From Armatimonadota bacterium (GTDB taxonomy: Bacteria; Armatimonadota; HRBIN16): a stretch of DNA of 64,000 nucleotides. Below the pieces are notes generated by a model, which had not been told where the DNA came from, did no database searches, and saw only the letters and a program-made list of their open reading frames with translations. Positions 1 to 8,946 of the stretch are shown piece after piece. The stretch is taken from the NCBI GenBank assembly GCA_026003195.1, contig BPGU01000003.1, positions 598,763 to 662,762 of the forward strand, written 5' to 3'. How positions within the stretch are numbered: position 1 is the stretch's first letter; each line of letters begins with the position of its first letter. A program made the translations under genes and the position numbers.

Positions 1-1636
1 GCACACGTATGGGACGGTTCAGGCTCTCCAACCGAAGGGTCGTGCGCAGGTTGCGAAACGCCTCGACGGCGGCAGGCTCCGTCAGAACCGGGGAATCTGC
101 CCCCTCGCGCAGGACAGGAATGGCAGCCAGCAGTGGCGCATTCAACCATTCCGAAGCCTCCTGTGCAGAGGGCAGGCGACGATCCAGCTGTTCCAGCAGC
201 AGGGAGAAGGCTGTCGCCAGCAGCGCGCCGAGTACAGCGCCCATCAGCATGTTCAGGATGCGCCGCGGCTTGACACGCTTGCCGGGCAGTTGCGCTAACT
301 CTACCACGCGCGCGTTGCCCAGTTTGACCGCCTGCGTCAGTTCTGCTTCCTGCAAGCGCTCTATCAGGAAGAGATAACGTTTTTCCAGTGCCTGTCGCTG
401 GCGCAGGAGCTGAGTGAGCTGCTTCTCCAGTTCCGGTACCGCCAGCAACTGCTGACGAATGCTATTCAGGGTCTCTTCCAGCGCGCTCATCTGTGCTTCC
501 TGCCCGACGATATCGGCAGAGAGCAGGGCGGCACTTTTGTATAACTCCTGATAGACAGGGTTAGGCAAACGCTGAACGCTCTCGATGCGGGCGGCTTCTT
601 GCTGGAGTCGCTCACGCAATGCCTCGACGCGGGCGACAGCAGACTGAACACGAGGATGCTCGTCGGTGAACTGTGCTTGTAGAGCTAGCAGGTCTGCTTC
701 TGCGGCTACCAGCTGTTTCTTGATTTCCTGCACCGTCGGGTTTTCATAGATGGTGGGCGATACCAGAGTAGAAGGCTCCTGCCCAAGCCTCCGACGTGTG
801 GCGGCGAGACGTGTGCGCAGGTCTACCAGACGCAGGTTGCCTTGCCACCGTCGGTTGCTCAGTTCCACCATCTGCAACATCAGCGCGCGTATCTGCTCGC
901 CTGCATCCAGAAACGCTTTCCTGCGCTTGAAAGACGCTAACCTCTCATCGGCTTGTGCCAGCTGTTCCCGCACTCCGCCTGGCGCATCCAGCTGGTTGCG
1001 GATAAAGCGCACCGTGTTGCGTGCTTCCTCCTTGCGCTGGTGCTCGTTTTGCCAGACGATAACCAGCGCTGCTGCATTTGCCGCGTCCTGTGCACGACGC
1101 GGCGAGGTGGACTCGGCGAACAGTTCGATGAGACCGGTATCCTCAATCAAGCGCGCCCTGAGATCCTGTTCGAACTCCTCTTCATCCTTCGGTTCGTTGG
1201 GCTTGCGCCCTTCTATCTCTGCGGCACGCGACACAATGCATCCCTCTGTGTCAGCAGGATCCGGAGTCCGACACAGTATTTTTTCAAAAAGAGACTTGAT
1301 AAGTTCTGTATTTTTGTATTGCGACAACAAGATATTATCCTGCTGAGATATGGTAACTACGGAGTCCACCAGCATCTTATAGGGGTAGGTATCTAACAAC
1401 TCCGCCTGTTCTTGAGGCACTACGCGAGTAAAACCAGCACCAAAGATATCCGTTCGCAACACAAAGCCAGAAGGTTGCTCTACCTGCACCACTGCCTTCG
1501 CGCGATAGACAGGACGTGCGGTAAAGGTGACCAGAGCGGTGCCCAGCATGACCAGCGCGAAACAGGTCAACGCATACCTGCGCCTCCTCCAGAGAATGTC
1601 TCCCATTCGCGATAACAGGGTGCGTTCACCGTACAC
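1..1636 (-). CDS. Wzz/Wzc-like polysaccharide co-polymerase with tyrosine-kinase tail (partial)
   Basis: The minus-strand frame is open to the window edge, so the C-terminus is missing. It opens with a basic stretch and a membrane helix (YALTCFALVMLGTALVTF), then a Wzz-type periplasmic domain with long coiled-coil segments, then a second helix (RILNMLMGAVLGALLATAF). The last visible residues, EAFRNLRTTLRLE, match the lead-in to the BY-kinase Walker domain of capsular exopolysaccharide family proteins. Such proteins control chain length and export of surface polysaccharide. The start is probably GTG at 1636 behind an AGGAGG, with an ATG at 1606 as alternative. It is divergent from parA. The kinase itself lies outside the window and is inferred. 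Confidence 0.8.
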   Translation of the reverse strand, partial: MYGERTLLSRMGDILWRRRRYALTCFALVMLGTALVTFTARPVYRAKAVVQVEQPSGFVLRTDIFGAGFTRVVPQEQAELLDTYPYKMLVDSVVTISQQDNILLSQYKNTELIKSLFEKILCRTPDPADTEGCIVSRAAEIEGRKPNEPKDEEEFEQDLRARLIEDTGLIELFAESTSPRRAQDAANAAALVIVWQNEHQRKEEARNTVRFIRNQLDAPGGVREQLAQADERLASFKRRKAFLDAGEQIRALMLQMVELSNRRWQGNLRLVDLRTRLAATRRRLGQEPSTLVSPTIYENPTVQEIKKQLVAAEADLLALQAQFTDEHPRVQSAVARVEALRERLQQEAARIESVQRLPNPVYQELYKSAALLSADIVGQEAQMSALEETLNSIRQQLLAVPELEKQLTQLLRQRQALEKRYLFLIERLQEAELTQAVKLGNARVVELAQLPGKRVKPRRILNMLMGAVLGALLATAFSLLLEQLDRRLPSAQEASEWLNAPLLAAIPVLREGADSPVLTEPAAVEAFRNLRTTLRLESLNRPIRV

Positions 1637-1758
1637 GACGCCGTTGAACCTCCTGAACGATTGCTTTCAGTGTAGCAACAGGCGAGGCAAAAGTCAATGT
1701 GAGAAGGAATCGGCGTTGGTCATGTGGAAGCCGAAAGACCAGAGGAGGCGACATACTG

Positions 1759-2535
1759 ATGGGCGTGCTGTATGCAGTGGTGAATCAAAAGGGCGGAGTC
1801 GGTAAGACCACCACAGCGGTCAACGTAGCTGCGGCGATTGCACTGGCAAATCGCCGGGTACTGCTGGTAGATGTGGACCCACAGGGCAACGCCACCAGTG
1901 GCGTCGGTATAGAAAAGAGCAAGCTACCCAGTAGCATCTATCATGTGCTGGTCGACGACCTCCCTATCGAGGAAGTGGTCATGGGCACGTCCATACAGGG
2001 GCTGGACATCGTACCCTCCACCCTGGATCTGGCTGGGGCGGAGATAGAGCTGATGACACGCATCAGTCGGGAGCAAGTACTGAAGCATGCTCTGGAGCCG
2101 CTCCGAAAGAAGTATGATTACATCTTCATTGACACTCCTCCGTCGCTGGGTCTATTAACGATAAACTGTTTGACGGCATGTGACAAAGCGATCGTACCTA
2201 TTCAGTGCGAGTACTATGCCCTGGAGGGCATTTCCCAGCTGATGCGCACGGTAGACCTAGTGCGCCGGCGTCTGAACCCGGTGCTACGCATCGCCCACGT
2301 CTTGCTGACCATGAAAGACCCTCGCCTGCGTTTGGCGCAACAAGTGGAGGAAGAGGTCAGGAACTATTTTGGGGACATCGTTTCTCCTGTAGTGATTCCG
2401 CGCAATGTGCGATTGAGTGAGGCACCCAGTTTCGGCTTACCGGTGGTGATTTATGACCCAAAGTCACGAGGTGCAGAGGCGTATCGGCAATTTGCTCTGG
2501 AGGTGATGCAAGATGACGCGCAGAGGACTGGGTAA
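1759..2535 (+). CDS. parA: ParA/Soj chromosome-partitioning ATPase
   Basis: A 258-residue ParA-type ATPase that, with ParB and parS, segregates replicated origins. The N-terminus shows the deviant Walker A motif KGGVGKTTT, then DVDPQGNA (Walker A') and DTPPSLG (Walker B). The length is normal for chromosomal Soj proteins without an N-terminal DNA-binding extension. The ATG at 1759 is chosen because AGAGGAGG sits about 10 bases upstream and the protein then begins just before the conserved strand; an in-frame start 60 bases earlier would add an unconserved basic stretch. The end overlaps parB by 23 bases, so the pair is co-transcribed. Confidence 0.95.
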   Translation: MGVLYAVVNQKGGVGKTTTAVNVAAAIALANRRVLLVDVDPQGNATSGVGIEKSKLPSSIYHVLVDDLPIEEVVMGTSIQGLDIVPSTLDLAGAEIELMTRISREQVLKHALEPLRKKYDYIFIDTPPSLGLLTINCLTACDKAIVPIQCEYYALEGISQLMRTVDLVRRRLNPVLRIAHVLLTMKDPRLRLAQQVEEEVRNYFGDIVSPVVIPRNVRLSEAPSFGLPVVIYDPKSRGAEAYRQFALEVMQDDAQRTG

Positions 2536-3367
2536 GGGTTTGTCCGCTCTGATTTCCGCGGGTGAGGAGTCCAGTGAAGGTGCCTCAGAGATTCCTGTGT
2601 CGTTGATTGTGCCCAATCCGGACCAGCCTCGCCGCGAGATGGATAGAGCCAGCATCGAAGAGCTCGCAGCGTCTATTCGTGAACATGGGGTGCTCCAGCC
2701 GGTGCTCGTGCAGCCTCTTCCCGACGGCAGGTATCAGCTGATAGCGGGAGAGCGACGCTGGCGAGCGGCACGGCTTGCAGGATTAACGACGATTCCGGCA
2801 GTAGTGCGGCAGGTGAGCGAAGAGGAGAGGCTGGAACTGGCTATTGTAGAGAACGTGCAGCGCGAGGATATCAATGCTGTAGAAGAAGCCGTTGCGTATC
2901 GCATGTTGATGGAGCGGTTTGGGATGACGCAGGAGCAGGTGGCTCAAAGGGTGGGGAAGAGCCGAACTGCGGTAGCCAACACCCTGCGTCTGTTGGCGCT
3001 GGAGCCTGAGATACTGGAAGGTTTGCAGCAAGGCAAGATTACAGAGGGGCACGCGCGCGCCTTGCTCATGGCACCAGAGGAGTCCAGAGTGGAGATTTAC
3101 CGTCGTACCGTGCGTGCAGGCTGGAGTGTGCGAGAGACAGAACGGGCTGCGCGTGCCGCCAGTCGGGAGAAGGAGTCTGCCACCTCTGAGAGTGTTTCAC
3201 GTGAAACATCCGCGCCAGACCCTCATGTGATGGCGCTGGAGGACAGGTTGCGCAACACTCTTGCCACGCGCGTGCAGATTCACTGCCACAACGGCAAAGG
3301 CAGTATCGAAATCCACTTCTACGACATGGAGGACCTCTCCCGCATCGTGGAGGCTATCGTCGGGTAG
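2513..3367 (+). CDS. parB: ParB/Spo0J partition protein
   Basis: A 284-residue ParB. The N-terminal CTPase/ParB box is visible as GERRWRAARLAGL followed by ENVQRED. A helix-turn-helix (MTQEQVAQRVGKSRTAVANT) binds parS, and a short C-terminal dimerisation domain ends the protein. It loads at parS, slides as a CTP clamp and recruits ParA. GGAGGTG lies 8 bases before the ATG. A perfect parS palindrome lies within the linker coding sequence, so the protein binds its own gene. The open frame is intact and length is normal. Confidence 0.95.
   Translation: MTRRGLGKGLSALISAGEESSEGASEIPVSLIVPNPDQPRREMDRASIEELAASIREHGVLQPVLVQPLPDGRYQLIAGERRWRAARLAGLTTIPAVVRQVSEEERLELAIVENVQREDINAVEEAVAYRMLMERFGMTQEQVAQRVGKSRTAVANTLRLLALEPEILEGLQQGKITEGHARALLMAPEESRVEIYRRTVRAGWSVRETERAARAASREKESATSESVSRETSAPDPHVMALEDRLRNTLATRVQIHCHNGKGSIEIHFYDMEDLSRIVEAIVG
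3193..3208. other. parS: parS centromere site inside parB
   Basis: The 16-base palindrome TGTTTCACGTGAAACA matches the known bacterial parS consensus at every position. It sits in the parB linker and encodes part of SVSRETS. parS sites cluster near oriC in most bacteria and one is known inside spo0J of Bacillus subtilis, so this region is probably origin-proximal. No dnaA gene or DnaA-box cluster is visible in the window. Confidence 0.93.
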
Positions 3368-3743
3368 ATCGGTTAGCGAGGAGAGAGTGGCACCGATACC
3401 CTATGCCTCTCCTTCGCAGGCTGGGCTCGGTTTGCGAAGGAACGGCTTCAGCGCGAGAGAGGTCAATAGATCACTGCACCGGAGGTGGAGGGGACTGCTT
3501 CGCTCACGCTCGCCATGACACGCGGAACGAAGGAGATGACTTCGCTGATGGTCTGCAGGACAAAAGGGCTAACGCCGCTTTGGGTTACTTCGTCTGAGCA
3601 GATCAAGTTCTTATTCGGACAAAGCACTCTGCACATTGTATAGCAAAAATGTGCAGGCAGTGTTGCGAAATCTCCTTTCGCCCGGCAATTCGCCCAATGT
3701 GCACACGTAATGCTCCCCTCACAGTGCTGTGAACTCAGAAAGG
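3368..3743. other. Non-coding stretch between parB and hemerythrin
   Basis: I see no convincing gene here. The stretch has an imperfect inverted repeat, CACTCTGCACATT at 3625-3637 against AATGTGCAGGCAGTG at 3648-3662, and a third copy of the AATGTGCA half-site at 3696-3703. A small hairpin (GCGAAA/TTTCGC) lies around 3665-3681. The spaced half-sites could bind a regulator, but no partner is identified. Confidence 0.4.
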
Positions 3744-4153
3744 TTATGTAGATTTTCGTTGAGCGAGAATATACTGCCCCATCTTTTTGTCCGAACCGAC
3801 CATGTGGTTCATGAGCCAGCTCTTCAAGAAGTTCATGACTTCTATCGTATTCACGGGGGCGCCGCTTTCCACCTGTGCCTTAATCTGCAGAACCTGGCGG
3901 GTGAGTTCATCGTGCTGACGTTTGTGCAGAGGATATTCGGGGTAGCGGCTCTCCTGCATCAAACGCTCTTCCGTACTGAAGTGCGACACCGTATATTGCA
4001 CCAGGTCGTTGAGTATTCGGGGGATGACCGTTTTACCTGAGCCGGACTTCATCGCTTCGTGGAGAGAGTTCACCATTTCCACCAGAGCTGGTGCTGGTTA
4101 TCTATCTCCCTCACGCCAATCTGGTAGTCCGATTGCCAGATCATAAACGCCAT
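3744..4153 (-). pseudogene. Bacteriohemerythrin, broken by a -1 frameshift
   Basis: Hemerythrins bind O2 at a di-iron site. The long open part gives HFSTEE, HKRQH and NHMVGSD, which supply the usual iron ligands (H-x3-E, H-x3-H, H-x4-D). The missing N-terminus lies just upstream in another frame: ATG at 4153 with GGAGG 9 bases before it gives MAFMIWQSDYQIGVREIDNQ, followed by HQL. That frame then hits a stop unless one base is added near 4085-4092, where the expected HQLLVEMVN reads through. So either a one-base deletion has inactivated the gene, or it is a sequencing/assembly error in CTCC-TGG. The reconstructed protein is about 136 residues, normal for the family. Confidence 0.85.
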
Positions 4154-4208
4154 ACGCTTCACCTCCAGAGGGATTCCGTTCTAATTATCGGTTTCCTCGG
4201 GCAAAAGA

Positions 4209-5369
4209 CTACCAGGACACCCCGATTACCTGTCCTGTCGGGTCTACGTCCATGCGCTTGGCAGCCGGTTCAACGGGCAAGCCCGGCATGGTCATCATAT
4301 CTCCGCACAGCACGCGCACAAAACCCGCTCCTGCAGCCAGCTGTACTTCCGAAACAGGCAGAGCGAATCCACTCGGAGCCCCTTTCAAACCGGGGTCGTG
4401 AGAAAGGGAAAACTGCGTCTTGGCGAAGCAGATGGGCAGGTGACGGAACCCCCATTTCTCAAACTGCTTCAGCTGCGAGCGCACTCCAGACTCGTAACGC
4501 ACTTCATCTGCGCCATATATCTGCGTGGCAACGGCTTCGATTTTCTGGGATAGCGAGGCATCGGCGCCATACAGCGGCTGAAAATGGCTGGTGTGTCCAT
4601 TACACACTTCACGCACCGCCTCCGCCAGCGCTATACCGCCCTCCGCACCACGCGCAAAGCATTCCGACACCGCTGCGCCCTCCGCTCCTGCAGCAATCGC
4701 CAGGTTGCGCAGCAGCTCTATCTCCGCCTCCGTATCGCTCGGGAAGCGATTCACAGCAACTACCACCGGAACACCCCATCGATGCACAATGCGGATATGC
4801 GCCTGCAGATTCGCCGCGCCCTTTTCCAGCGCGTCCAGGTCCTCTTGCTCCAGCTCTGGCGGTAAAGGTTTGCCGGAGACCACTTTGAACTTCCCGCTGT
4901 GCACTTTCAAACCGCGTACTGTGGCAACCAGCACCGCCGCGTCAGGCGATTTGCCCAGCACAGGCGACACAATGTGGCAGAACTTCTCAAAGCCCAAATC
5001 GGAGCCGAACCCCGCCTCTGTCACCGTATAGTCCGATGTGTATAAGGCTATCTGGTCAGCCAATACTGAATTGCACCCAGTGGCTGTATTGCCAAAAGGA
5101 CCGGTGTGTACCAGCAGGGGAGTGCCTTCCAGCGTTTGCACCAGGTTAGGCATCAGAGCATCTTTCAAAAGCAGGGTCATCGCGCCAGCTGCGCCAATGG
5201 CTTCTGCGGTAATGGGTTCTCCGCTCTGCGTGATACCCACCACGACCTGTCCCAAACGACGGCGCAGGTCGCCAAGGTCCGTGCTAAGTGATAGCACCGC
5301 CATAATCTCCGAAGCTGCGGTGATCTCAAAGCTCGTCTCGCGCGGTACCCCCATTGGATTTGCCACCAA
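4209..5369 (-). CDS. fhs: Formate-tetrahydrofolate ligase, C-terminal two thirds (frameshifted gene)
   Basis: This frame carries most of Fhs, which makes 10-formyl-tetrahydrofolate from formate, ATP and THF in one-carbon metabolism. Recognisable family blocks include VPRETSFEITAASE, HTGPFGN and VAVNRFPSDT. The apparent start (TTG at 5369) is not real: the true N-terminus is the neighbouring frame, and the join is at NG|VPRET. A run of five C on the plus strand (5348-5352) should hold four to keep the frame. Together the two halves make about 560 residues, the normal Fhs length. Whether the shift is biological or an assembly error cannot be decided from the sequence. Confidence 0.9.
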   Translation of the reverse strand: MVANPMGVPRETSFEITAASEIMAVLSLSTDLGDLRRRLGQVVVGITQSGEPITAEAIGAAGAMTLLLKDALMPNLVQTLEGTPLLVHTGPFGNTATGCNSVLADQIALYTSDYTVTEAGFGSDLGFEKFCHIVSPVLGKSPDAAVLVATVRGLKVHSGKFKVVSGKPLPPELEQEDLDALEKGAANLQAHIRIVHRWGVPVVVAVNRFPSDTEAEIELLRNLAIAAGAEGAAVSECFARGAEGGIALAEAVREVCNGHTSHFQPLYGADASLSQKIEAVATQIYGADEVRYESGVRSQLKQFEKWGFRHLPICFAKTQFSLSHDPGLKGAPSGFALPVSEVQLAAGAGFVRVLCGDMMTMPGLPVEPAAKRMDVDPTGQVIGVSW

Positions 5370-5877
5370 GACCGGTAATCACCTGACGCAAGGAGCGGTC
5401 TGGCACGTCCAGTACACGATTCCACCACACCCCATGCGCATCGAACCCTGCCGCGTTGCCGTGGTGAATATGCGCATCGACCATTGCTGCCAGCAGATTG
5501 TGTGCTGCAGTGACCGCGTGGATGTCACCCGTGAAGTGCAGGTTGATATCGTCCGCCGGGTATGCCTGGGCACGTCCTCCGCCAGCACCCCCTCCCTTCA
5601 CCCCGAAAACCGGTCCTAATGAGGGTTCACGGATACATACGGCGACTCGCTCGCCAATGTGGCGCAGAGCATCGCCCAGTCCCAGTGTGGTCACGGTTTT
5701 GCCCTCGCCAGCCGGAGTGGGGGTAATGGCGGTGACGACAATGAGCTTGCCCTGTGGACAAGATGCCAACCGTTCCAGCACACCCAGACGAATCTTCGCT
5801 TTGTACTCTCCGTAAGGTATCAGCTCCTCATCGAGCAAGCCCAGCAACTTCGCCACATCGCGAATGGGTGATGGCAT
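5326..5877 (-). CDS. fhs: Formate-tetrahydrofolate ligase, N-terminal third (frameshifted gene)
   Basis: The N-terminal part of Fhs holds the ATP-binding P-loop (TPTPAGEGKT), GPVFGVKGGGAGGG and the tract DINLHFTGDIHAVTAAHNLL typical of the family. AGGAGG lies just upstream of the ATG at 5877. After GLGGKSNG the frame runs into the artefactual tail GTARDEL because of one extra base in a five-C run; the correct continuation VPRET is one frame over. Fhs is single-copy and often important for purine synthesis, so an intact gene is expected in the living cell. Confidence 0.9.
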   Translation of the reverse strand: MPSPIRDVAKLLGLLDEELIPYGEYKAKIRLGVLERLASCPQGKLIVVTAITPTPAGEGKTVTTLGLGDALRHIGERVAVCIREPSLGPVFGVKGGGAGGGRAQAYPADDINLHFTGDIHAVTAAHNLLAAMVDAHIHHGNAAGFDAHGVWWNRVLDVPDRSLRQVITGLGGKSNGGTARDEL

Positions 5878-5936
5878 AGGAACCTCCTGTTTGCAGCGGA
5901 TGCATTCTGGAACTTCAACGTACTACGAGCGGTTTC

Positions 5937-6314
5937 CTACTCCGGAGGGGTGTGCAGGTCGGCAGAGGGCGTTGGCATCGGGAAGCTGAGGCTATTGTAC
6001 CCTGCGCCACAGCATTCCGGACAAAACAGAAGGAGAAATCGCCCGGGACGCTCCGGATGGGGCATGCGGACCACCCCGGGCAAAGTGTGGTCTACGGGAG
6101 TTTGCAACAGTACCAGAGGAATATGCGGGTGCAGGGCACAGAAGTACTGTACCTCCACGGGCTGCTGCTCCCGTGAGGTGCGTCGACGATACAGCGTTTT
6201 GGTGCGCCAGCGTTGTCCGCTGGGAAGCAGGTACACCTGATGGATGCGTATCCAGCGGAATACCTGCCGACGCAGTTCCCGCCTCGAAGCCGGTTCCTCG
6301 GGATGTTCTCTCAT
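5937..6314 (-). CDS. Small Cys- and Arg-rich protein of unknown function
   Basis: I do not recognise the family. The 125-residue product is basic at its N-terminus (ASRRELRRQVFRWIRIHQ) and carries FCPECCG near residue 100, which could be half of a zinc or metal site. The ATG at 6314 is chosen because GGGAGGAG lies close upstream; an in-frame start further out has no such signal. There is no signal peptide or membrane segment. It is divergent from dnaK, and its start lies about 80 bases from the HspR operator. Nothing ties it to the chaperone operon beyond position. Confidence 0.5.
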   Translation of the reverse strand: MREHPEEPASRRELRRQVFRWIRIHQVYLLPSGQRWRTKTLYRRRTSREQQPVEVQYFCALHPHIPLVLLQTPVDHTLPGVVRMPHPERPGRFLLLFCPECCGAGYNSLSFPMPTPSADLHTPPE

Positions 6315-6394
6315 GGTCTCCTCCCGATAACAGATTTTCGGCAGATGCAAGCCTTGCCTTGAGGAAAAATTCTTCAAAAATTTCCATCAAATCA

Positions 6395-6415
6395 CTTGAC
6401 AACAATACACTCAAG
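6395..6415 (+). promoter_or_regulatory. HAIR operator for HspR
   Basis: CTTGACA-N7-ACTCAAG closely matches the HspR-associated inverted repeat CTTGAGT-N7-ACTCAAG: the right half is perfect and the left half matches 5 of 7. The left half contains the -35 hexamer, so bound HspR would occlude RNA polymerase. The last gene of the operon encodes HspR, giving a feedback loop. Confidence 0.85.
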
Positions 6416-6424
6416 TGGTATAAT
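6396..6424 (+). promoter_or_regulatory. Sigma70-type promoter of dnaK operon
   Basis: TTGACA and TATAAT, both perfect consensus, are separated by 17 bases. The predicted transcript starts near 6431, about 57 bases before the dnaK ATG. The -35 box overlaps the HAIR operator, so a strong promoter is kept in check by repression. Confidence 0.88.
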
Positions 6425-6487
6425 AATGCACGGAAAAAGCGAGAGAGAACATCCTGAAAGAAGCACTCATCAGAGCGGAGGACAGAT

Positions 6488-8317
6488 ATGGCAAAGACAG
6501 TAGGAATTGACCTGGGCACAACCAACTCGGTGGTGGCGGTCATGGAAGGCGGCGAGCCGGTCGTGATTCCCAACGCCGAAGGGAGCCGCCTTACGCCGTC
6601 GGTGGTGGCGTTCACCAAGACCGGCGAACGGCTAGTGGGTGCCGCCGCCAAACGACAGGCGATTATCAACCCAGACCGCACCATTGTGTCTATCAAACGC
6701 AAGATGGGTACGCGCGAGCGCATCCGCATTGACGATAAGGAATACACGCCGGAAGAAATCTCGGCGATGATTCTGCAGAAACTGAAGGCGGATGCCGAGG
6801 CGTACCTGGGCGAGAAGGTAGAGGCTGCGGTAATCACCGTGCCGGCTTACTTCAATGACGCGCAGCGCACCGCGACCAAAAACGCAGGCGAAATCGCCGG
6901 ACTGAAGGTGCTGCGCATCATCAACGAACCGACAGCCGCAGCACTCGCTTACGGGCTGGACAAGAAGTCCAACGAGACCATCCTGGTGTTTGACCTGGGT
7001 GGCGGTACGTTTGACGTGTCCATTCTGGAGGTGGGCGATGGCGTGTTCGAAGTGAAAGCCACCTCGGGCGATACGCACCTGGGTGGCGACGACTTCGACA
7101 TGCGCATCGTCAACTGGGCGGCGGATGAGTTCAAGAAGGAGACGGGTATCGACCTGCGCAAGGACCCGCAGGCGTTGCAGCGACTGCGTGAAGCGGCGGA
7201 GAAGGCAAAGATCGAGCTCTCCAGCATGGTGGAGACCGAGATTAACCTGCCCTTCATCACCGCCGACGCCGAGGGTCCGAAGCACCTGCTGTACAAGCTC
7301 ACCCGCGCGAAGTTCGAGGAGCTCACCGCCGACCTGGTGGAGCGCCTGAAGGGCCCGTTCTATCAGGCGCTGTCGGACGCCAAGCTGGATGTGAAGGACA
7401 TCGACGAGATAATCCTCGTCGGTGGCGCCACGCGCATGCCCTGCGTGCAGGAGCTGGTGCGCAAGCTCGCCGGCAAGGAGCCGAACAAAGGCGTCAACCC
7501 CGATGAGGTGGTCGCTATCGGCGCAGCCATTCAGGCGGGCGTGCTCGGCGGCGAGGTGAAGGACGTGGTGTTGCTGGATGTGACGCCGCTGTCGCTCGGT
7601 ATTGAGACACTGGGCGGCGTGTTCACCAAGCTGATCGAGCGCAACACCACCATCCCGACGCGCAAGAGCGAAATCTTCACCACCGCTGCCGACGGGCAGA
7701 CCGAAGTGGAGATCCACGTGCTGCAGGGCGAGCGCGAGATGGCGCGCGACAACAAGACGCTGGGGCGGTTCCATCTGACCGGTATTCCGCCTGCGCCACG
7801 TGGGGTGCCCAAGATTGAGGTCACCTTCGACATCGACGCCAACGGCATCCTGCACGTGTCCGCGAAGGACTTGGGCACCGGCAAGCAGCAGGCGATTACC
7901 ATCACCGGCTCCAGCAACCTGACGCGCGAGGAGATTGACCGCATGGTGAAAGAAGCGCAGGCGCACGCAGAAGAAGACCGCCGACGCCGCGAGGAAGCCG
8001 AAGTGCGCAACCAGGCAGACTCGCTGGCATACCAGACCGAACGCATGTTGCGCGACCTCGGCGACCGCGTGCCGTCCGACGAGAAACTGCGCATCGAGCA
8101 GGCAATCTCCGACCTGCGCGACGCCATCAACAAGAACGACATCAGCCTCATCCGGCAGCGGATGGAAGCGTTGCAGCAGGAGTCGTACCAGCTGTCGCAG
8201 AGGCTGTACGAACAGGCGTCGCAGACTTACGCCGGAACCGGCGCACAGACCGGTGGCAGTAGCTCCGGCTCATCCGGCGACGGCGAGGTCATCGACGCCG
8301 AATTCAAGTCCGAGTAA
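6488..8317 (+). CDS. dnaK: Hsp70 chaperone DnaK
   Basis: A 609-residue Hsp70. The ATPase domain opens with GIDLGTTNS, contains [17 protein letters not shown] and the second phosphate loop [11 protein letters not shown], and is joined by [18 protein letters not shown] to the substrate-binding domain and helical lid. The C-terminus is a Gly/Ser-rich tail ending near GEVIDAEF, typical of bacterial DnaK. GGAGGACAGAT precedes the ATG. It works with DnaJ and normally GrpE in ATP-driven folding; dnaJ is nearby but grpE is not in this cluster. Confidence 0.98.
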   Translation: MAKTVGIDLGTTNSVVAVMEGGEPVVIPNAEGSRLTPSVVAFTKTGERLVGAAAKRQAIINPDRTIVSIKRKMGTRERIRIDDKEYTPEEISAMILQKLKADAEAYLGEKVEAAVITVPAYFNDAQRTATKNAGEIAGLKVLRIINEPTAAALAYGLDKKSNETILVFDLGGGTFDVSILEVGDGVFEVKATSGDTHLGGDDFDMRIVNWAADEFKKETGIDLRKDPQALQRLREAAEKAKIELSSMVETEINLPFITADAEGPKHLLYKLTRAKFEELTADLVERLKGPFYQALSDAKLDVKDIDEIILVGGATRMPCVQELVRKLAGKEPNKGVNPDEVVAIGAAIQAGVLGGEVKDVVLLDVTPLSLGIETLGGVFTKLIERNTTIPTRKSEIFTTAADGQTEVEIHVLQGEREMARDNKTLGRFHLTGIPPAPRGVPKIEVTFDIDANGILHVSAKDLGTGKQQAITITGSSNLTREEIDRMVKEAQAHAEEDRRRREEAEVRNQADSLAYQTERMLRDLGDRVPSDEKLRIEQAISDLRDAINKNDISLIRQRMEALQQESYQLSQRLYEQASQTYAGTGAQTGGSSSGSSGDGEVIDAEFKSE

Positions 8318-8326
8318 CGGCAAAAG

Positions 8327-8350
8327 CTGCCCGCGGTTGCCCGCGGGCAG
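8327..8350. other. GC-rich hairpin between dnaK and hsp20
   Basis: CTGCCCGCGG and CCGCGGGCAG pair perfectly around a TTGC loop. No T-run follows, so it is more likely an RNA processing or stability element, setting the dnaK to hsp20 mRNA ratio, than a terminator. Confidence 0.6.
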
Positions 8351-8396
8351 ACCAAATAGCACCAAAAAACTTCAACGACGAAGGAGGTGACCGACG

Positions 8397-8852
8397 ATGG
8401 CATTGGTGCGCTGGGAGGATCCTGTGGACATGCTGAATCGCTTTGAGCGGGAGATGAGCCAGCTGATGAACCAGTTCTTCGGCAACGCGGTCGCGCGCCG
8501 CACCGAGCCGACGCTGCCTCGCGTGTGGGCGCCCGCTGTGGACGTGCGTGAGGACGACAACGAAATCACCATCCATATGGAACTGCCCGGCGTGAAGCCC
8601 GAGGAGGTGGAGATCGAGCTGACGGGCGACACGCTGTGCGTGAAGGGCGAGCGCAAGTTCCAGGACGAGGAGCGCCGCAAGGACTACGTGCGCATCGAGC
8701 GGGCGTACGGTACGTTCCAGCGCTCGTTCACGCTCGGCACACCCATCGATGCCGAGAAAGTGACGGCGCACTATAGGGACGGCGTATTGACCATCACCCT
8801 GCCCAAAGCGGAGCAGGTGCGTCCGAAGAAGGTGCAGGTGAAGGCTGGGTAA
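8397..8852 (+). CDS. Small heat-shock protein Hsp20
   Basis: A 151-residue alpha-crystallin-type holdase that binds unfolding proteins without ATP. The crystallin domain spans roughly residues 40-135 (PAVDVREDDNEITIHMELPG, GVLTITLPKAE), and the variable N-terminus has the usual DMLNRFEREM helix. The C-terminal I/V-x-I/V tail is only loosely kept (VQVKAG). AAGGAGGTGA lies just before the ATG. In many HspR operons grpE occupies this position; here hsp20 does. Confidence 0.95.
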   Translation: MALVRWEDPVDMLNRFEREMSQLMNQFFGNAVARRTEPTLPRVWAPAVDVREDDNEITIHMELPGVKPEEVEIELTGDTLCVKGERKFQDEERRKDYVRIERAYGTFQRSFTLGTPIDAEKVTAHYRDGVLTITLPKAEQVRPKKVQVKAG

Positions 8853-8879
8853 TCCCCGCCCTCACCGCTGAAAGCAGGA

Positions 8880-8914
8880 GGGGCAGGGCGGTAACGGGCT
8901 GCCCTGCCCCTTTT
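8880..8914 (+). terminator. Terminator-like hairpin between hsp20 and dnaJ
   Basis: GGGGCAGGGC and GCCCTGCCCC form a perfect 10-bp stem with an 11-base loop, followed by TTTT. The short T-run suggests partial termination, which would lower dnaJ-hspR expression relative to dnaK-hsp20. Confidence 0.6.
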
Positions 8915-8946
8915 GATAAACCCTTCGTCAAGGTGGCGAGGCAACG

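Noticed and set aside
5350-5369. TTG at 5369 as a genuine start making a separate short Fhs protein
   Set aside because: The conserved family sequence runs across the join; the start is created only by the extra C.
6632-7966. Long open frame antisense to dnaK
   Set aside because: It is a high-GC shadow of dnaK, with no ribosome site and a His/Gln/Leu-rich product of no family.
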